This document shows, piece by piece, positions 7,811 to 16,090 of a stretch of DNA of 64,000 nt. The notes under the pieces were generated by a model, which saw only the letters and a program-made list of their open reading frames with translations, had not been told where the DNA came from and did no database searches. The position numbers and the translations under genes were made by a program. Origin of the DNA: Amycolatopsis orientalis DSM 40040 = KCTC 9412 (lineage in GTDB: Bacteria > Actinomycetota > Actinomycetes > Mycobacteriales > Pseudonocardiaceae); assembly GCF_000478275.1 (NCBI RefSeq), contig NZ_ASJB01000083.1, forward strand, positions 248,001 through 312,000, read 5' to 3'. The first letter of the stretch is position 1; each line of letters begins with the position of its first letter.

Positions 7811-9052
7811 ATGTCCATCTCACCCCGCTTGCGCCACGTCGTCCAACGAACGGCGGCACTCCTCGCCGCCGGCGTCCTGCTCGGCTCGCTCCCCGCCACC
7901 GCCCAGGCCCCGGCCTCGGAGGCGGCGGTCCTGGCGGCCACCTTCACCGACGACTTCAACGGTCCCGCCGGCGCCGGGATCGACACCTCGAAATGGCATT
8001 TCGAGACCGGTGACAACGTGAACAACCACGAGCGGCAGTGGTACACGTCCGGCACGAACAACGCGGCGCTCGACGGACAGGGCAACCTGGTCATCACCGC
8101 GAAGAAGGAGAACCCCGGCAACTACAACTGCTGGTACGGCCGGTGCGAGTACACCTCGGCCCGGCTGGCCACCCAGGGCCAGTTCACCCAGACGTACGGC
8201 CGGTTCGAAGCGCGGATGAAACTGCCGCGCGGGCAAGGGATGTGGCCCGCGTTCTGGATGCTCGGCGCCGACATCGGCAGCGTCGGCTGGCCCAACAGCG
8301 GCGAGATCGACATCATGGAGAACGTCGGCTTCGAGCCGAACACGGTGCACGGCACCCTTCACGGCCCCGGGTACTCCGGGGCGGGCGGTATCGGCGCGGC
8401 CTACAACGGCCCGAACTTCTCCGACGACTTCCACACCTACGCCGTCGACTGGGCGCCGAACCAGATCAAGTGGTACGTGGACGGGAACCTTTACCAGACC
8501 CGCACGCCGGCCGATCTCAACGGCAATCGCTGGGTCTTCGACCATCCCTTCTACCTGATCCTGAACCTCGCCGTCGGTGGTTACTGGCCGGGTGACCCGA
8601 ACTCCAGCACCGTCTTCCCGCAGCGCCTCGTCGTCGACTACGTGCACGTCACCTCCAGCGGCACGGCGGGCAACACCGGCCGGATCACCGGAATCGGCGG
8701 CAAATGCGTCGACGTCGCGGGGGCGAACACCGCCAACGGCACGCCCATCCAGATCACCGACTGCAACGGCAACGCGGCGCAGAACTGGACCGTCGGCGGC
8801 GACGGCACGCTCCGCGCGCTGGGCAAGTGCATGGACGTCTCCGGCGGGTCGACCGCGGACGGCGCGCCCGTACAACTCTGGGACTGCAACGGTTCCGGCG
8901 CGCAGCGATGGGCGATCAGTGGCGCCAGGGACATCGTGAACCCGCAGGCGAACAAGTGCCTCGACGCCACCGGCAACAGCTCCGCGAACGGGACGAGACT
9001 CCAGCTCTGGACCTGCTCCGGCACCGCGAACCAAAAGTGGACAACCCCCTGA
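7811..9052 (+). CDS. Secreted GH16 endo-beta-1,3-glucanase with ricin-type lectin domain
   Basis: A 413-residue exported enzyme. The signal peptide spans about residues 1-33 (basic MSISPRLRH, hydrophobic core, cleavage near ATAQA). The GH16 domain (about 45-285) has the catalytic motif GEIDIMENV with nucleophile E165, D167 and acid/base E170, the pattern of laminarinase-type beta-glucanases. A C-terminal carbohydrate-binding module (about 290-413) of the ricin B/CBM13 type shows three QxW repeats (QNW, QRW, QKW) and paired cysteines. It should hydrolyse fungal or plant beta-1,3-glucan outside the cell. The start is ATG 7811 with GAGAGG upstream; an earlier in-frame GTG at 7766 would spoil the signal peptide. 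Control by the upstream ROK protein is likely. Confidence 0.92.
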   Translation: MSISPRLRHVVQRTAALLAAGVLLGSLPATAQAPASEAAVLAATFTDDFNGPAGAGIDTSKWHFETGDNVNNHERQWYTSGTNNAALDGQGNLVITAKKENPGNYNCWYGRCEYTSARLATQGQFTQTYGRFEARMKLPRGQGMWPAFWMLGADIGSVGWPNSGEIDIMENVGFEPNTVHGTLHGPGYSGAGGIGAAYNGPNFSDDFHTYAVDWAPNQIKWYVDGNLYQTRTPADLNGNRWVFDHPFYLILNLAVGGYWPGDPNSSTVFPQRLVVDYVHVTSSGTAGNTGRITGIGGKCVDVAGANTANGTPIQITDCNGNAAQNWTVGGDGTLRALGKCMDVSGGSTADGAPVQLWDCNGSGAQRWAISGARDIVNPQANKCLDATGNSSANGTRLQLWTCSGTANQKWTTP

Positions 9053-9099
9053 CCCCGCCGCACTTAGCCGACTAACCGCGACCACCACCGTCGCCCCCA

Positions 9100-9166
9100 C
9101 CGCATCCAGAGGACTAAATGCGGCAGCTCTCACCCCACCCCACCGCGTTTAGTCCTCTGGATGCGG
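9100..9166. repeat. Long hairpin repeat (CGCGTTTAG...TGCGG family)
   Basis: Two 24-base arms (9100-9123 and 9143-9166) pair with one mismatch around a 19-base loop. The arm core GTCCTCTGGATGCGG recurs at 35601-35662. It lies downstream of the glucanase gene, facing the convergent GntR gene, and probably acts as a terminator. With the next entry it fills most of the 194-bp gap 9053-9246. Confidence 0.7.
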
Positions 9167-9186
9167 CGGGGCGGGGTGCGAGCGGG

Positions 9187-9264
9187 CGCAGTTAGCGGGC
9201 TAAACGCGATCAGGGGCGCTGGGCGCGATCAGGGGGCTAAACGCGATCAGGGGTGCTGGGCGCG
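9187..9264. repeat. Copy of the CGCGTTTAGCCCGCTAAC repeat plus small tandem duplication
   Basis: Bases 9187-9208 are the complement of CGCGTTTAGCCCGCTAACTG, the unit tandemly repeated at 42703-42859. The following stretch GGCTAAACGCGATCAGGGG then GCTGGGCGCG occurs twice (about 9198-9227 and 9235-9264). The second copy overlaps the last codons and stop of the GntR gene, as if the 3' end of that gene had been duplicated together with part of the repeat. Confidence 0.6.
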
Positions 9265-9957
9265 TTCGGCGTAGGCCTCGACGAGCTGGGCTTCGGCGTC
9301 GGCGAGGTACTGCGCGAGAAGCGTCTCGGCGCCGGAGCCGTCGCCCGCCTCGATACGTTCGAGGATCTCCGCGTTGCGCTTGAGGTACGGCTCGTGGAAG
9401 CGCCGCGGGTCGGCCATCATGTGGAACACCAGCCGCAGCTCGGCGAAGATGCCGCGCATCAGCTCGTCGATCCGTTCACTGCCACCGAGTTCCGCGATCA
9501 CCGCGTGGAACCGGATGTTCGCGGTGCCGAGATCCTGCCAGCGCTCACTCCGCTCGGCGAGCTTGCCGTCCTCGACCGTGCGCGCGAGCTTCGCGAACGT
9601 CGGCGGCTTCTCCGTCACCCCTCGGACAGCCGAGCACTCGACGACCTTGCGCACCTTGTAGAGATCGACGACGTCCTCGACGGACAGCACCCGCACGAAG
9701 ACGCCGCGGTTGAGCTCATGGGTCAGCAGCCGCTCGTGCGTCAGCAGCCGGAACGCCTCACGCAGCGTGTTCCGCGAGACGCCGAGCGCCGAGCCGATGT
9801 CGTGCTCCGAAAGCCGCACCCCCGGCAGGAAGAACCCTTCCGCGATCCGCGTGCGCAGGACGCCCGCGACCCGCTCGGCGGTGCTGGTGCGGCTGATCAT
9901 GCCGCGATCCGCTTCGAGTCCTTGCACCGATGCAGGACCACCCTCCGCGATCGTCAC
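9247..9957 (-). CDS. GntR-family regulator (FadR-like) of the 5-oxoproline operon
   Basis: A 236-residue regulator. A winged-helix GntR domain (about 20-90; AERVAGVLRTRIAEGFFLPG, LGVSRNTLREAFRLL) precedes an all-helical FCD-type ligand-binding domain with HAVIAELGGSERI and a late EILERIEAGDG segment. FadR-group GntR proteins bind carboxylic acid ligands. It is divergent from the MFS-DUF1445-pxpABC operon, and a perfect FadR-type operator lies between them, so it most likely represses that operon until 5-oxoproline or a related acid is present. The start is uncertain: GTG 9957 has a weak GGTAGGA site, while ATG 9900 would give a 217-residue protein. The ORF could extend to 10134 but that would cover the operator. 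Confidence 0.85.
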   Translation of the reverse strand: MTIAEGGPASVQGLEADRGMISRTSTAERVAGVLRTRIAEGFFLPGVRLSEHDIGSALGVSRNTLREAFRLLTHERLLTHELNRGVFVRVLSVEDVVDLYKVRKVVECSAVRGVTEKPPTFAKLARTVEDGKLAERSERWQDLGTANIRFHAVIAELGGSERIDELMRGIFAELRLVFHMMADPRRFHEPYLKRNAEILERIEAGDGSGAETLLAQYLADAEAQLVEAYAERAQHP

Positions 9958-10009
9958 GTGACCGATCCTACCTACCGACAAGAGGTCCAGCCAAGGATCC
10001 TCTTGTGGA

Positions 10010-10022
10010 ATTGTTGAACAAT
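10010..10022. promoter_or_regulatory. FadR-type GntR operator
   Basis: ATTGTTGAACAAT is a palindrome apart from its centre base and matches TNGTNNNACNA, the consensus of the FadR subgroup of GntR regulators. It lies 53 bp upstream of the GntR GTG start and 60 bp upstream of the MFS start, the expected place for a switch acting on both divergent transcripts. Confidence 0.7.
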
Positions 10023-10081
10023 ACCTACAGTGGCTCTCCATGTGACCCGTGCCACGATGAGCTTCACCTCTGGAGGTGCCG

Positions 10082-11326
10082 ATGGACGCGACAGCCACTA
10101 CCGAAGACACACGCCCCTTCGCCTGGTTCCGCACGCTCGGTTCGCGAGGCCGCCGGGCCTTCGTCGGCGCGTTCGGCGGCTACGGGCTCGACTCGTTCGA
10201 CTACCAGACACTGCCGCTGGGCCTGGCCGCGATCACCGCCTACTACGGCCTCTCCGGCGGCGAAGCCGGCCTGCTCGGCACGACGACGCTGGTGGTGTCG
10301 GCGATCGGCGGCATCGGCGCGGGTGTCCTCGCCGACCGCATCGGCCGCGTCCGCACCCTCCAGATCACCATCGCGATGTACACGATCTTCACCGTGCTCT
10401 GCGGGTTCGCGCCGAACTTCGAGACGCTTCTGATCTTCCGCGCCCTGCAGGGTCTCGGTTTCGGCGGCGAGTGGGCCGCCGGTGCCGCGCTCGTGGCCGA
10501 GTACTCGCAGGCGAAATATCGCGGCCGCACAGTCGCCTTCGTGCAAAGCGCCTGGGCGGTCGGCTGGGCACTGTCGGTCGTCGTCTACACCGTCGTCTTC
10601 AGCATCTGGAGCCCGGACATCGCCTGGCGCGTCATGTTCTGGACCGGCGTCATCCCCGCCCTCCTGGTGCTGTGGGTCCGCCGCAACGTCCAGGACGCGC
10701 CCGTCGCGGAAGCGGCCCGCGCCACGAAGAAGGAACGCGGTTCACTGGCGGGCATCTTCAAACCGGACCTGCTGCGCACGACGTTCTTCGCGGCGCTGCT
10801 CGCCACCGGCGTCCAGGGCGGTTACTACACGCTCGCGACGTGGCTGCCGAGCTACCTCAAGACCACCCGCGGCCTCACCGTCATCGGGACCGGCGGCTAT
10901 CTGGCGTTCCTGATCTCCGGCGCCTTCATCGGCTACGTCACCGGCGGCTACCTCACGGATCTCCTGGGCCGCAAGAAGACCTTCCTGCTGTTCTCCGTGT
11001 TGTCGGCGGGTCTCATCATCGCCTACACGCAGATCCCGGCCGGCGCGAACACGCTCGTGCTGTTCCTCGGCTTCCCGCTCGGGTTCTCGATGTCCGCGAT
11101 CTTCAGCGGGTTCGGCGCGTTCCTCGCCGAGCTGTACCCGTCGGCGCTGCGCGGGACCGGGCAGGGCTTCACCTACAACCTCGGCCGGGCCATCGGCGCG
11201 ACCTTCCCCGCCGTGGTCGGTTTCCTCGGCGCGGGCGGCGCGATGGTGTTCGGCGCGGTCGGCTACGGCATCGCCGTACTGGCCCTGCTCGGCCTGCCCG
11301 AGACTCGCGGCCGCGAACTTCTGTGA
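10082..11326 (+). CDS. MFS transporter, probable 5-oxoproline or organic acid uptake
   Basis: A 414-residue major facilitator with about 12 hydrophobic segments. It carries the MFS signature between TM2 and TM3 (GVLADRIGRVRTL) and its counterpart in the second half (GGYLTDLLGRKKT), plus RALQGLGFGGEW, which is typical of the sialate/aromatic-acid symporter branch. It begins at ATG 10082, with GGAGG five bases upstream; the in-frame GTG at 10076 overlaps that ribosome site. It leads an operon with DUF1445 and pxpABC, so its cargo is probably 5-oxoproline or a related acid. Transport direction and substrate are inferred from this context. Confidence 0.85.
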   Translation: MDATATTEDTRPFAWFRTLGSRGRRAFVGAFGGYGLDSFDYQTLPLGLAAITAYYGLSGGEAGLLGTTTLVVSAIGGIGAGVLADRIGRVRTLQITIAMYTIFTVLCGFAPNFETLLIFRALQGLGFGGEWAAGAALVAEYSQAKYRGRTVAFVQSAWAVGWALSVVVYTVVFSIWSPDIAWRVMFWTGVIPALLVLWVRRNVQDAPVAEAARATKKERGSLAGIFKPDLLRTTFFAALLATGVQGGYYTLATWLPSYLKTTRGLTVIGTGGYLAFLISGAFIGYVTGGYLTDLLGRKKTFLLFSVLSAGLIIAYTQIPAGANTLVLFLGFPLGFSMSAIFSGFGAFLAELYPSALRGTGQGFTYNLGRAIGATFPAVVGFLGAGGAMVFGAVGYGIAVLALLGLPETRGRELL

Positions 11327-11352
11327 CCACAATCGGACGAGGAGGCACCGCG

Positions 11353-12147
11353 ATGACCACCTTCGACGAACCGGCGACGATGACCCCGCGCGAGGCCCGC
11401 GCCCTGTTCCGCGCGGGAACGGCCCGCCCGACCACCGGCTGGGCGAACGGGTTCACCCAGACCAACCTGATCGCCGTCCCCGAGGACTGGGCGTACGACG
11501 TCCTGCTGTTCTGCCAGCGCAATCCGCAGCCCTGCCCGGTGCTCGACGTCAGCGATCCGGGTGACCCGTCGACCCGGCTGGCGCCCGACGCGGACCTGCG
11601 CACCGACCTGCCGCGCTACCGCGTCTGGCAGAACGGCGCGCTGTCCGGGGAGATCTCGGACGCGAGCGGACTGTGGCGCAGCGACATGGTCGCGTTCTCG
11701 ATCGGCTGCAGCTTCACGTTCGAATCGGCGCTGGCCGCCGAGGGGATCCCGCTGCGACACGTCGACCAGGGCCGGAACGTGGCGATGTACGTGACGAACC
11801 GCGAATGCGTCCCGGCGGGACGGCTGCACGGGCCGATGGTGGTCTCCATGCGGCAGATCCCCGAAGACCGCGTCGACGACGCCGTGCGGATCACCCGCGG
11901 GATGCCGGCCGTGCACGGTGCGCCCGTGCACATCGGCGACCCCGCCGCACTCGGCATCACCGATCTCGCCCGCCCCGATTTCGGGGATCCGGTCGACGCC
12001 GAACCCGGTGACGTACCGGTGTTCTGGGCGTGCGGCGTGACCCCGCAAGCGGCACTGATGGCCTCGCGGCCGCCGTTCGCGATCACGCACGCGCCGGGCT
12101 ACATGTTCGTGACCGACAAGCTCGACAGTGAGTTCAGGGTGGCCTGA
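11353..12147 (+). CDS. UPF0317/DUF1445 putative hydro-lyase
   Basis: A 264-residue protein of the usual family length. Recognisable family stretches are MTPREARALFRAG near residues 10-22, GFTQTNLIAVP near 33-43, SIGCSFTFESAL near 115-126, VSMRQIP near 164-170 and ITHAPGYMFVTD near the C-terminus. The family is called putative hydro-lyase; a related domain occurs in mammalian DGLUCY (D-glutamate cyclase), but the bacterial activity is not settled. The setting, between the transporter and pxpABC, suggests it feeds or protects the 5-oxoproline pathway, for example by interconverting D-glutamate and 5-oxo-D-proline (inferred). AGGAGG precedes the ATG; it joins pxpA by a TGATG overlap. Confidence 0.85.
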   Translation: MTTFDEPATMTPREARALFRAGTARPTTGWANGFTQTNLIAVPEDWAYDVLLFCQRNPQPCPVLDVSDPGDPSTRLAPDADLRTDLPRYRVWQNGALSGEISDASGLWRSDMVAFSIGCSFTFESALAAEGIPLRHVDQGRNVAMYVTNRECVPAGRLHGPMVVSMRQIPEDRVDDAVRITRGMPAVHGAPVHIGDPAALGITDLARPDFGDPVDAEPGDVPVFWACGVTPQAALMASRPPFAITHAPGYMFVTDKLDSEFRVA

Positions 12148-12920
12148 TGGATCTCAGCCGTATCGACCTCAACAGTGACCTGGGCGAGGGTTTCGGCGCC
12201 TGGAAGATGGGCGACGACGACGCCATGCTCGACATCGTCACCAGCGCGAACGTCGCGTGCGGCTTCCACGCCGGCGACCCGTCGGTGATGCGGCGCGTCT
12301 GCGAACGCGCGGCGGCACGCGGTGTCGTCATCGGTGCCCACGTCGCCTACCGGGATCTGGCCGGATTCGGGCGGCGGGCGATGGACGTCGCCCCCGCCGA
12401 CCTGGCCGACGACGTGCTTTACCAGATCGGAGCGCTCGACGCCTTCGCGCGGGCGGCCGGGACGCGGGTGCGGTACGTGAAACCGCACGGGGCCTTGTAC
12501 AACACCGCTTCCGTGGATCCGGAACAGGCGGCCGCGGTGGTCGAAGGCATCCGGCGCTTCTATCCCGCTCTCGCGCTGTTGTGCCCGCCGAACTCGGAAA
12601 TGGCCAAGCAGGCCGAAAAGGCCGGGTTCCCCGCGTACGCCGAGGCCTTCGCCGACCGCGCCTACACGTCGGAAGGTTTTCTGGTGTCACGGAAACTGCC
12701 GGGCGCAGTCCTCCACGACGCCGACGAGGTGGCCGACCGCGCGGTCGCGATGGCGACCACCGGCAAGGTCGTCGCGGACGACGGGACCGAGCTGAAGCTC
12801 GAACCGCATTCGCTGTGCGTGCACGGCGACACCCCGGGCGCCGTCGAGCTGGCGCGCCGGATCCGCGCGGGACTAGGCGCGTCGGGTGTCCACATCGGAT
12901 CGTTCCTCGAGGCCGCGTGA
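12147..12920 (+). CDS. pxpA: 5-oxoprolinase subunit A (LamB/YcsF family)
   Basis: A 257-residue LamB/YcsF protein with the family start IDLNSDLGEGFG (residues 6-17), SANVACGFHAGDP near 33-45, IGAHVAYRDLAGFGRR near 62-77 and VKPHGALYN near 110-118. PxpA works with PxpB and PxpC to open 5-oxoproline (pyroglutamate) to glutamate using ATP. All three subunits are here in order with start-stop overlaps (TGATG on both sides of this gene), so the complex should be made in matched amounts. The prokaryotic 5-oxoprolinase assignment is well established for this trio. Confidence 0.93.
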   Translation: MDLSRIDLNSDLGEGFGAWKMGDDDAMLDIVTSANVACGFHAGDPSVMRRVCERAAARGVVIGAHVAYRDLAGFGRRAMDVAPADLADDVLYQIGALDAFARAAGTRVRYVKPHGALYNTASVDPEQAAAVVEGIRRFYPALALLCPPNSEMAKQAEKAGFPAYAEAFADRAYTSEGFLVSRKLPGAVLHDADEVADRAVAMATTGKVVADDGTELKLEPHSLCVHGDTPGAVELARRIRAGLGASGVHIGSFLEAA

Positions 12921-13525
12921 TGCGAGTACTGCCCTATGGGGCGCGTGCCGCCATGGTCGACTTCGACGATCCGTCGGAGGTGCTCGGGCTGCACGCGTCA
13001 CTGGAGCAGGATCCGCCGGACGGCGTCGTCGAACTCGTCCCGGCCGCGCGGACCCTGCTCGTCCGGTTCGATCCTGGCCGGACGCACCACGACAGGCTCG
13101 CGGGCGCGATCCTCGATAGGTCCACTGTGGACGTTTCACCCCGCGAAGCCGCCGAGATCGTCGTGCCGGTGCGCTATGACGGCCCGGACCTCGCCGAAGT
13201 CGCGGCCGCCGCGGGCATGTCGGCCGAAGCGGTCGTCCGGCGGCACGAAGACGGCGTCTACGTCTCGGCCTTCTGCGGTTTCGCACCGGGTTTCGCCTAC
13301 CTGACCGGACTCGACCCGGCACTGCACCTGCCACGCCGGTCGAGCCCGCGCACGCGGGTGCCCGCCGGTTCGGTCGCGATCGCGGGCGAGTACACGGCGG
13401 TGTACCCGCATTCGTCGCCCGGTGGCTGGCGGCTGATCGGGCGGACGACGCTGCCGGTGTGGGACGTCGAACGGGAGCCGCCGAACCTGCTCACGCCGGG
13501 TACCCGGATCCGGTTCACTTCATGA
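12920..13525 (+). CDS. pxpB: 5-oxoprolinase subunit B (KipI-like)
   Basis: A 201-residue protein of the KipI/allophanate-hydrolase subunit 1 family. It starts MRVLPYGARAAMVDF, has the central PVRYDGPDLAEVA near residues 83-95, then the conserved FCGFAPGFAYLTGL near 119-132 and the C-terminal GGWRLIGRTTLPVWD near 169-183. It partners PxpA and PxpC in ATP-dependent 5-oxoproline hydrolysis. Its ATG shares a base with the pxpA stop, and its stop overlaps the pxpC start. Codons for STVD within it contain one copy (13121-13131) of the TCCACWGTGGA palindrome. Confidence 0.92.
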   Translation: MRVLPYGARAAMVDFDDPSEVLGLHASLEQDPPDGVVELVPAARTLLVRFDPGRTHHDRLAGAILDRSTVDVSPREAAEIVVPVRYDGPDLAEVAAAAGMSAEAVVRRHEDGVYVSAFCGFAPGFAYLTGLDPALHLPRRSSPRTRVPAGSVAIAGEYTAVYPHSSPGGWRLIGRTTLPVWDVEREPPNLLTPGTRIRFTS

Positions 13526-14379
13526 CGGCGAAGATCGAAGTCGTCCACCCCGGGGTTTTCGCCACCGTGCAGGATCTCGGACGGCCGGGGCTGGCCGCGA
13601 TCGGCGTCGGCCGGTCCGGCGCCGCCGACCGCGGTTCGCTGCGGCTGGCCAACCGGCTGGTCGGGAACCCCGAGGGGCACGCGGCCCTGGAAGTGGTGTT
13701 GGGCGGTCTCGTACTGAGGTTCTCCGCGCCCGCGACGGTCGCCGTCACCGGTGCGCCCTGCTCGATCACGGTGAGCGGGCGGGCCGCCGGGCCTTGCTCG
13801 CCGATCGCAGTCGGCCCCGGCGACGAACTGGTTCTCGGCATGGCCGCCCGGGGTTTGCGGTGCTACGTCGCCGTGCGCGGCGGCATAGCCGTCCCCGCGG
13901 TGCTGGGCGCCCGCGCGACCGACACCCTCGGCAAGCTCGGCCCGCCCGCCCTTTCGGCGGGGATGACCCTGCCGGTGGGCCACCGGGTGCTCGACCATCC
14001 CGGGGTCGACCTCGCTCCCCGTGCCGCGCTGCCGGACGAGCCGGTCCTGCGGGTGACTCCGGGGCCACGGGTCTCGTGGTTCGTCCCCGGCACACTGTCC
14101 ACTTTGGTCTCTTCGCCGTTCACCGCCACGGCTGACGTCGACCGGGTCGGCGTACGGCTCGAAGGTCCCGAGCTGGCGCGGGCGCGCGAGGGCGAGCTGC
14201 CTCCCGAGGCCGCGGTGCCGGGCGCGTTGCAGATTCCGCCTTCGGGGCAGCCGATCCTGTTCCTGGCCGACCATCCGGTGACCGGGGGCTATCCGGTGCT
14301 CGCCGTGGTCGACGAGGCGGACCTGGACCTGGCCGCCCAGATCCGGCCAGGCCAACGGGTGCGCTTCAGGTACTCGTGA
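13522..14379 (+). CDS. pxpC: 5-oxoprolinase subunit C (KipA/biotin-dependent carboxyltransferase-like)
   Basis: A 285-residue KipA/AHS2-type protein, with the typical opening VVHPGVFATVQDLGRPG (residues 7-23), GRSGAADRGSLRLANRLVGN near 31-50, YVAVRGGIAVP near 115-125 and the late IPPSGQPILFLADHPVTGGY near 239-258. It completes the PxpABC 5-oxoprolinase. It starts at ATG 13522, overlapping the pxpB stop. Its own TGA stop (14377-14379) lies inside the left arm of the palindrome at 14373-14418, so gene end and probable terminator are one element. Confidence 0.92.
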   Translation: MTAKIEVVHPGVFATVQDLGRPGLAAIGVGRSGAADRGSLRLANRLVGNPEGHAALEVVLGGLVLRFSAPATVAVTGAPCSITVSGRAAGPCSPIAVGPGDELVLGMAARGLRCYVAVRGGIAVPAVLGARATDTLGKLGPPALSAGMTLPVGHRVLDHPGVDLAPRAALPDEPVLRVTPGPRVSWFVPGTLSTLVSSPFTATADVDRVGVRLEGPELARAREGELPPEAAVPGALQIPPSGQPILFLADHPVTGGYPVLAVVDEADLDLAAQIRPGQRVRFRYS

Positions 14380-14418
14380 GTGGTAATGACGGTTCTAACC
14401 GTCATTACCACTCACGAG
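14373..14418. terminator. Perfect 22-bp palindrome shared by convergent pxpC and alkB
   Basis: The arms CTCGTGAGTGGTAATGACGG plus TT and the exact complement are separated by only CT. The pxpC stop is in the left arm, and the alkB stop (TAG) spans the centre, so one arm encodes the last residues of AlkB (LVSGNDG). The same arms recur at 52388-52433 with a different two-base centre. It probably acts as a two-way terminator. Confidence 0.8.
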
Positions 14419-15033
14419 GCCGGAGACCCGCAAAGTGAGGTTCAGCCGGCCCGTCAGCCCCAGCGCCGGGTCGGCGGTCCCGGGCAGTACCCGCGGCACG
14501 CCGTGGAAGGCCAGCCGCGACTCCCCGCCGAACACGAACAGATCCCCCGACCGCAGATCGACGTCGGTGTAGGGCCGCCCGCGATCGGACGTGTTCCCGA
14601 ACCGGAAGACGCACGCGTCCCCCAGGCTCAACGAGACGACGGGCTCCAGCGACGCCTCGTCCTTGTCCTGATGCATCCCCATCTTCGCGGCGGAGTCGTA
14701 GAAGTTCACCAGCGCCGTGTCCGGCTCGTACGACGACGGACCGTAAGCGGCGGAAACCGCCCGCCGCCCGAGATCGCCCAGCCACGAAGGGAACGGCAAC
14801 ACCGGGGAGCCGTCGTCGGTCACCCGCGAATACCGGTACGGGTGCCAGTGCCAGCCGAGGCAGACCGTCCGCACGGACATCACGCCACCGTTCGGCAGCC
14901 GCGTCCGCCGGTAGCCACGCCAGCCGCGGCAGGCTTCGACCAGATGTCGTTGCTCGTCGAAATCGAGCCAGTCGGGGATGTGCACGGCACCGGGAGCGAT
15001 TTCGGCCCGGGGTCGGGGGATCAGCGCGTCCAC
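14395..15033 (-). CDS. alkB: AlkB-type Fe(II)/2-oxoglutarate dioxygenase
   Basis: A 212-residue AlkB homologue. The iron ligands are visible as H121 and D123 (GMHQDKDE) and H177 (RLAFHGVPR); R196 and R202 (GRLNLTLR) match the 2-oxoglutarate-binding RxxxxxR. The nucleotide-recognition lid contains RTRLPNGG. AlkB enzymes repair alkylated bases such as 1-methyladenine and 3-methylcytosine by oxidative demethylation. The start is taken as GTG 15033 (VDALIPRP), since family homology begins there; the ORF is open to 15105. The C-terminal LVSGNDG is encoded by the palindrome at 14373-14418 and is probably an add-on. The 210 bp upstream (15034-15243) hold no gene I can support. Confidence 0.88.
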   Translation of the reverse strand: MDALIPRPRAEIAPGAVHIPDWLDFDEQRHLVEACRGWRGYRRTRLPNGGVMSVRTVCLGWHWHPYRYSRVTDDGSPVLPFPSWLGDLGRRAVSAAYGPSSYEPDTALVNFYDSAAKMGMHQDKDEASLEPVVSLSLGDACVFRFGNTSDRGRPYTDVDLRSGDLFVFGGESRLAFHGVPRVLPGTADPALGLTGRLNLTLRVSGLVSGNDG

Positions 15034-15243
15034 ACGTCGAGTCTGCCAGGGCGTGCGCCGATCATCCGGTGTCCCCGCACCATGACACCGGCCGCCGAGA
15101 ACCACGCCAGTACCCGCCTGATCAGCGAGGTGTGGGACGGGGCCGCCTTGAGTGTCACGTCACTGACCGTGGCACAAGATTCGCGAGGAAACCACCTTTC
15201 GGACTACTCCGATCGGCCGGTTGACGATTTTGCGTACACCCGA

Positions 15244-16080
15244 TTACGGGGAATCACCGATCTCCACGACGGTCACCCCGGCTTGGGCCGGTACCGGATC
15301 GTTCATCCGCGCCAGCACCGCCGGGACGTCGTCGAGGCCGACCCGCTTGCCGATCATCCCGGCGAGATCGATCCCGGCGGTCTCCACCACCCGCAGCATC
15401 TCGGCAACGGCTTCGTGGCCTTCGAACGCCGACGCGTCCACGGTCACGGCCGCGCCCATCCGCGAGGCCAGCGCCCTGGCCTGGGGAGACGGATCGACGG
15501 CGACGACCGACGCTCCCGCCGCGACGGCCAGCAGGATCGCCGAAACGCCGACCCCGCCACAGCCGTAGACCGCGACCCACTGGCCCGGCCGGACGCCGCC
15601 TTGGCGGAGCACCGCCCGGAACGCCGTCCCGAACCGGCAGCCCAGCGCGGCCGCCTCGGCCGCCGACATCGAGTCCGGCAGCGCCACGAGGTTGACCTCG
15701 GCGTTCTCGATGGCGACGTACTCCGCGAACGAACCCCAGTGGGTCGCGCCCGGCTGGAATTCGCGGTCGCAGATCTGCTGGTCACCGGCCGCGCACTGGG
15801 CGCAGGTGCCGCAGGCGCAGACGAACGGCACGGTCACCCGGTCCCCCACCGACCAGCCGCGGACGCCCTCGCCGAGCGACGCGATCCGGCCGGCGAGTTC
15901 GTGCCCGGCGACGTGCGGCAGCTTCACCGACGTGTCGTGCCCCTGCCAGGAGTGCCAGTCGCTGCGGCACACCCCGGTCGCGTCGACCGCGATCACCACC
16001 CCGCCAGGGGTCACGGACGGATCCGGCACCTCGCGTACCTCGGGCAGCACCCCGAACTCCTCGAAGACGACCGCCCGCAC
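15244..16080 (-). CDS. Zinc alcohol dehydrogenase with an internal deletion
   Basis: A 278-residue medium-chain dehydrogenase, about 65-70 residues shorter than normal. The catalytic zinc site (GVCRSDW, GHELAG) and the four-cysteine structural zinc loop (CACGTCAQC...C) are intact, as is the NAD-binding GCGGVGVSA. After VTVDASAFEGHEAV the sequence jumps straight to AEMLRVVETAGIDL and RVGLDDVPAVLARM, which normally lie some 70 residues further on. The second half of the Rossmann fold is therefore missing, in frame. The enzyme is probably inactive or altered. It follows the HTH gene by 10 bp in the same direction, so the two form an operon. Confidence 0.75.
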   Translation of the reverse strand: MRAVVFEEFGVLPEVREVPDPSVTPGGVVIAVDATGVCRSDWHSWQGHDTSVKLPHVAGHELAGRIASLGEGVRGWSVGDRVTVPFVCACGTCAQCAAGDQQICDREFQPGATHWGSFAEYVAIENAEVNLVALPDSMSAAEAAALGCRFGTAFRAVLRQGGVRPGQWVAVYGCGGVGVSAILLAVAAGASVVAVDPSPQARALASRMGAAVTVDASAFEGHEAVAEMLRVVETAGIDLAGMIGKRVGLDDVPAVLARMNDPVPAQAGVTVVEIGDSP

Positions 16081-16090
16081 CGCATCTCCT

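Noticed and set aside
10030..11352. First two thirds of a 705-residue frame
   Set aside because: Shadow of the MFS gene; the real DUF1445 start is ATG 11353 with AGGAGG.
15055..15243. Possible small gene starting ATG near 15082
   Set aside because: The frame runs antisense into the dehydrogenase gene and shows no domain or ribosome site; I see nothing supportable in this gap.
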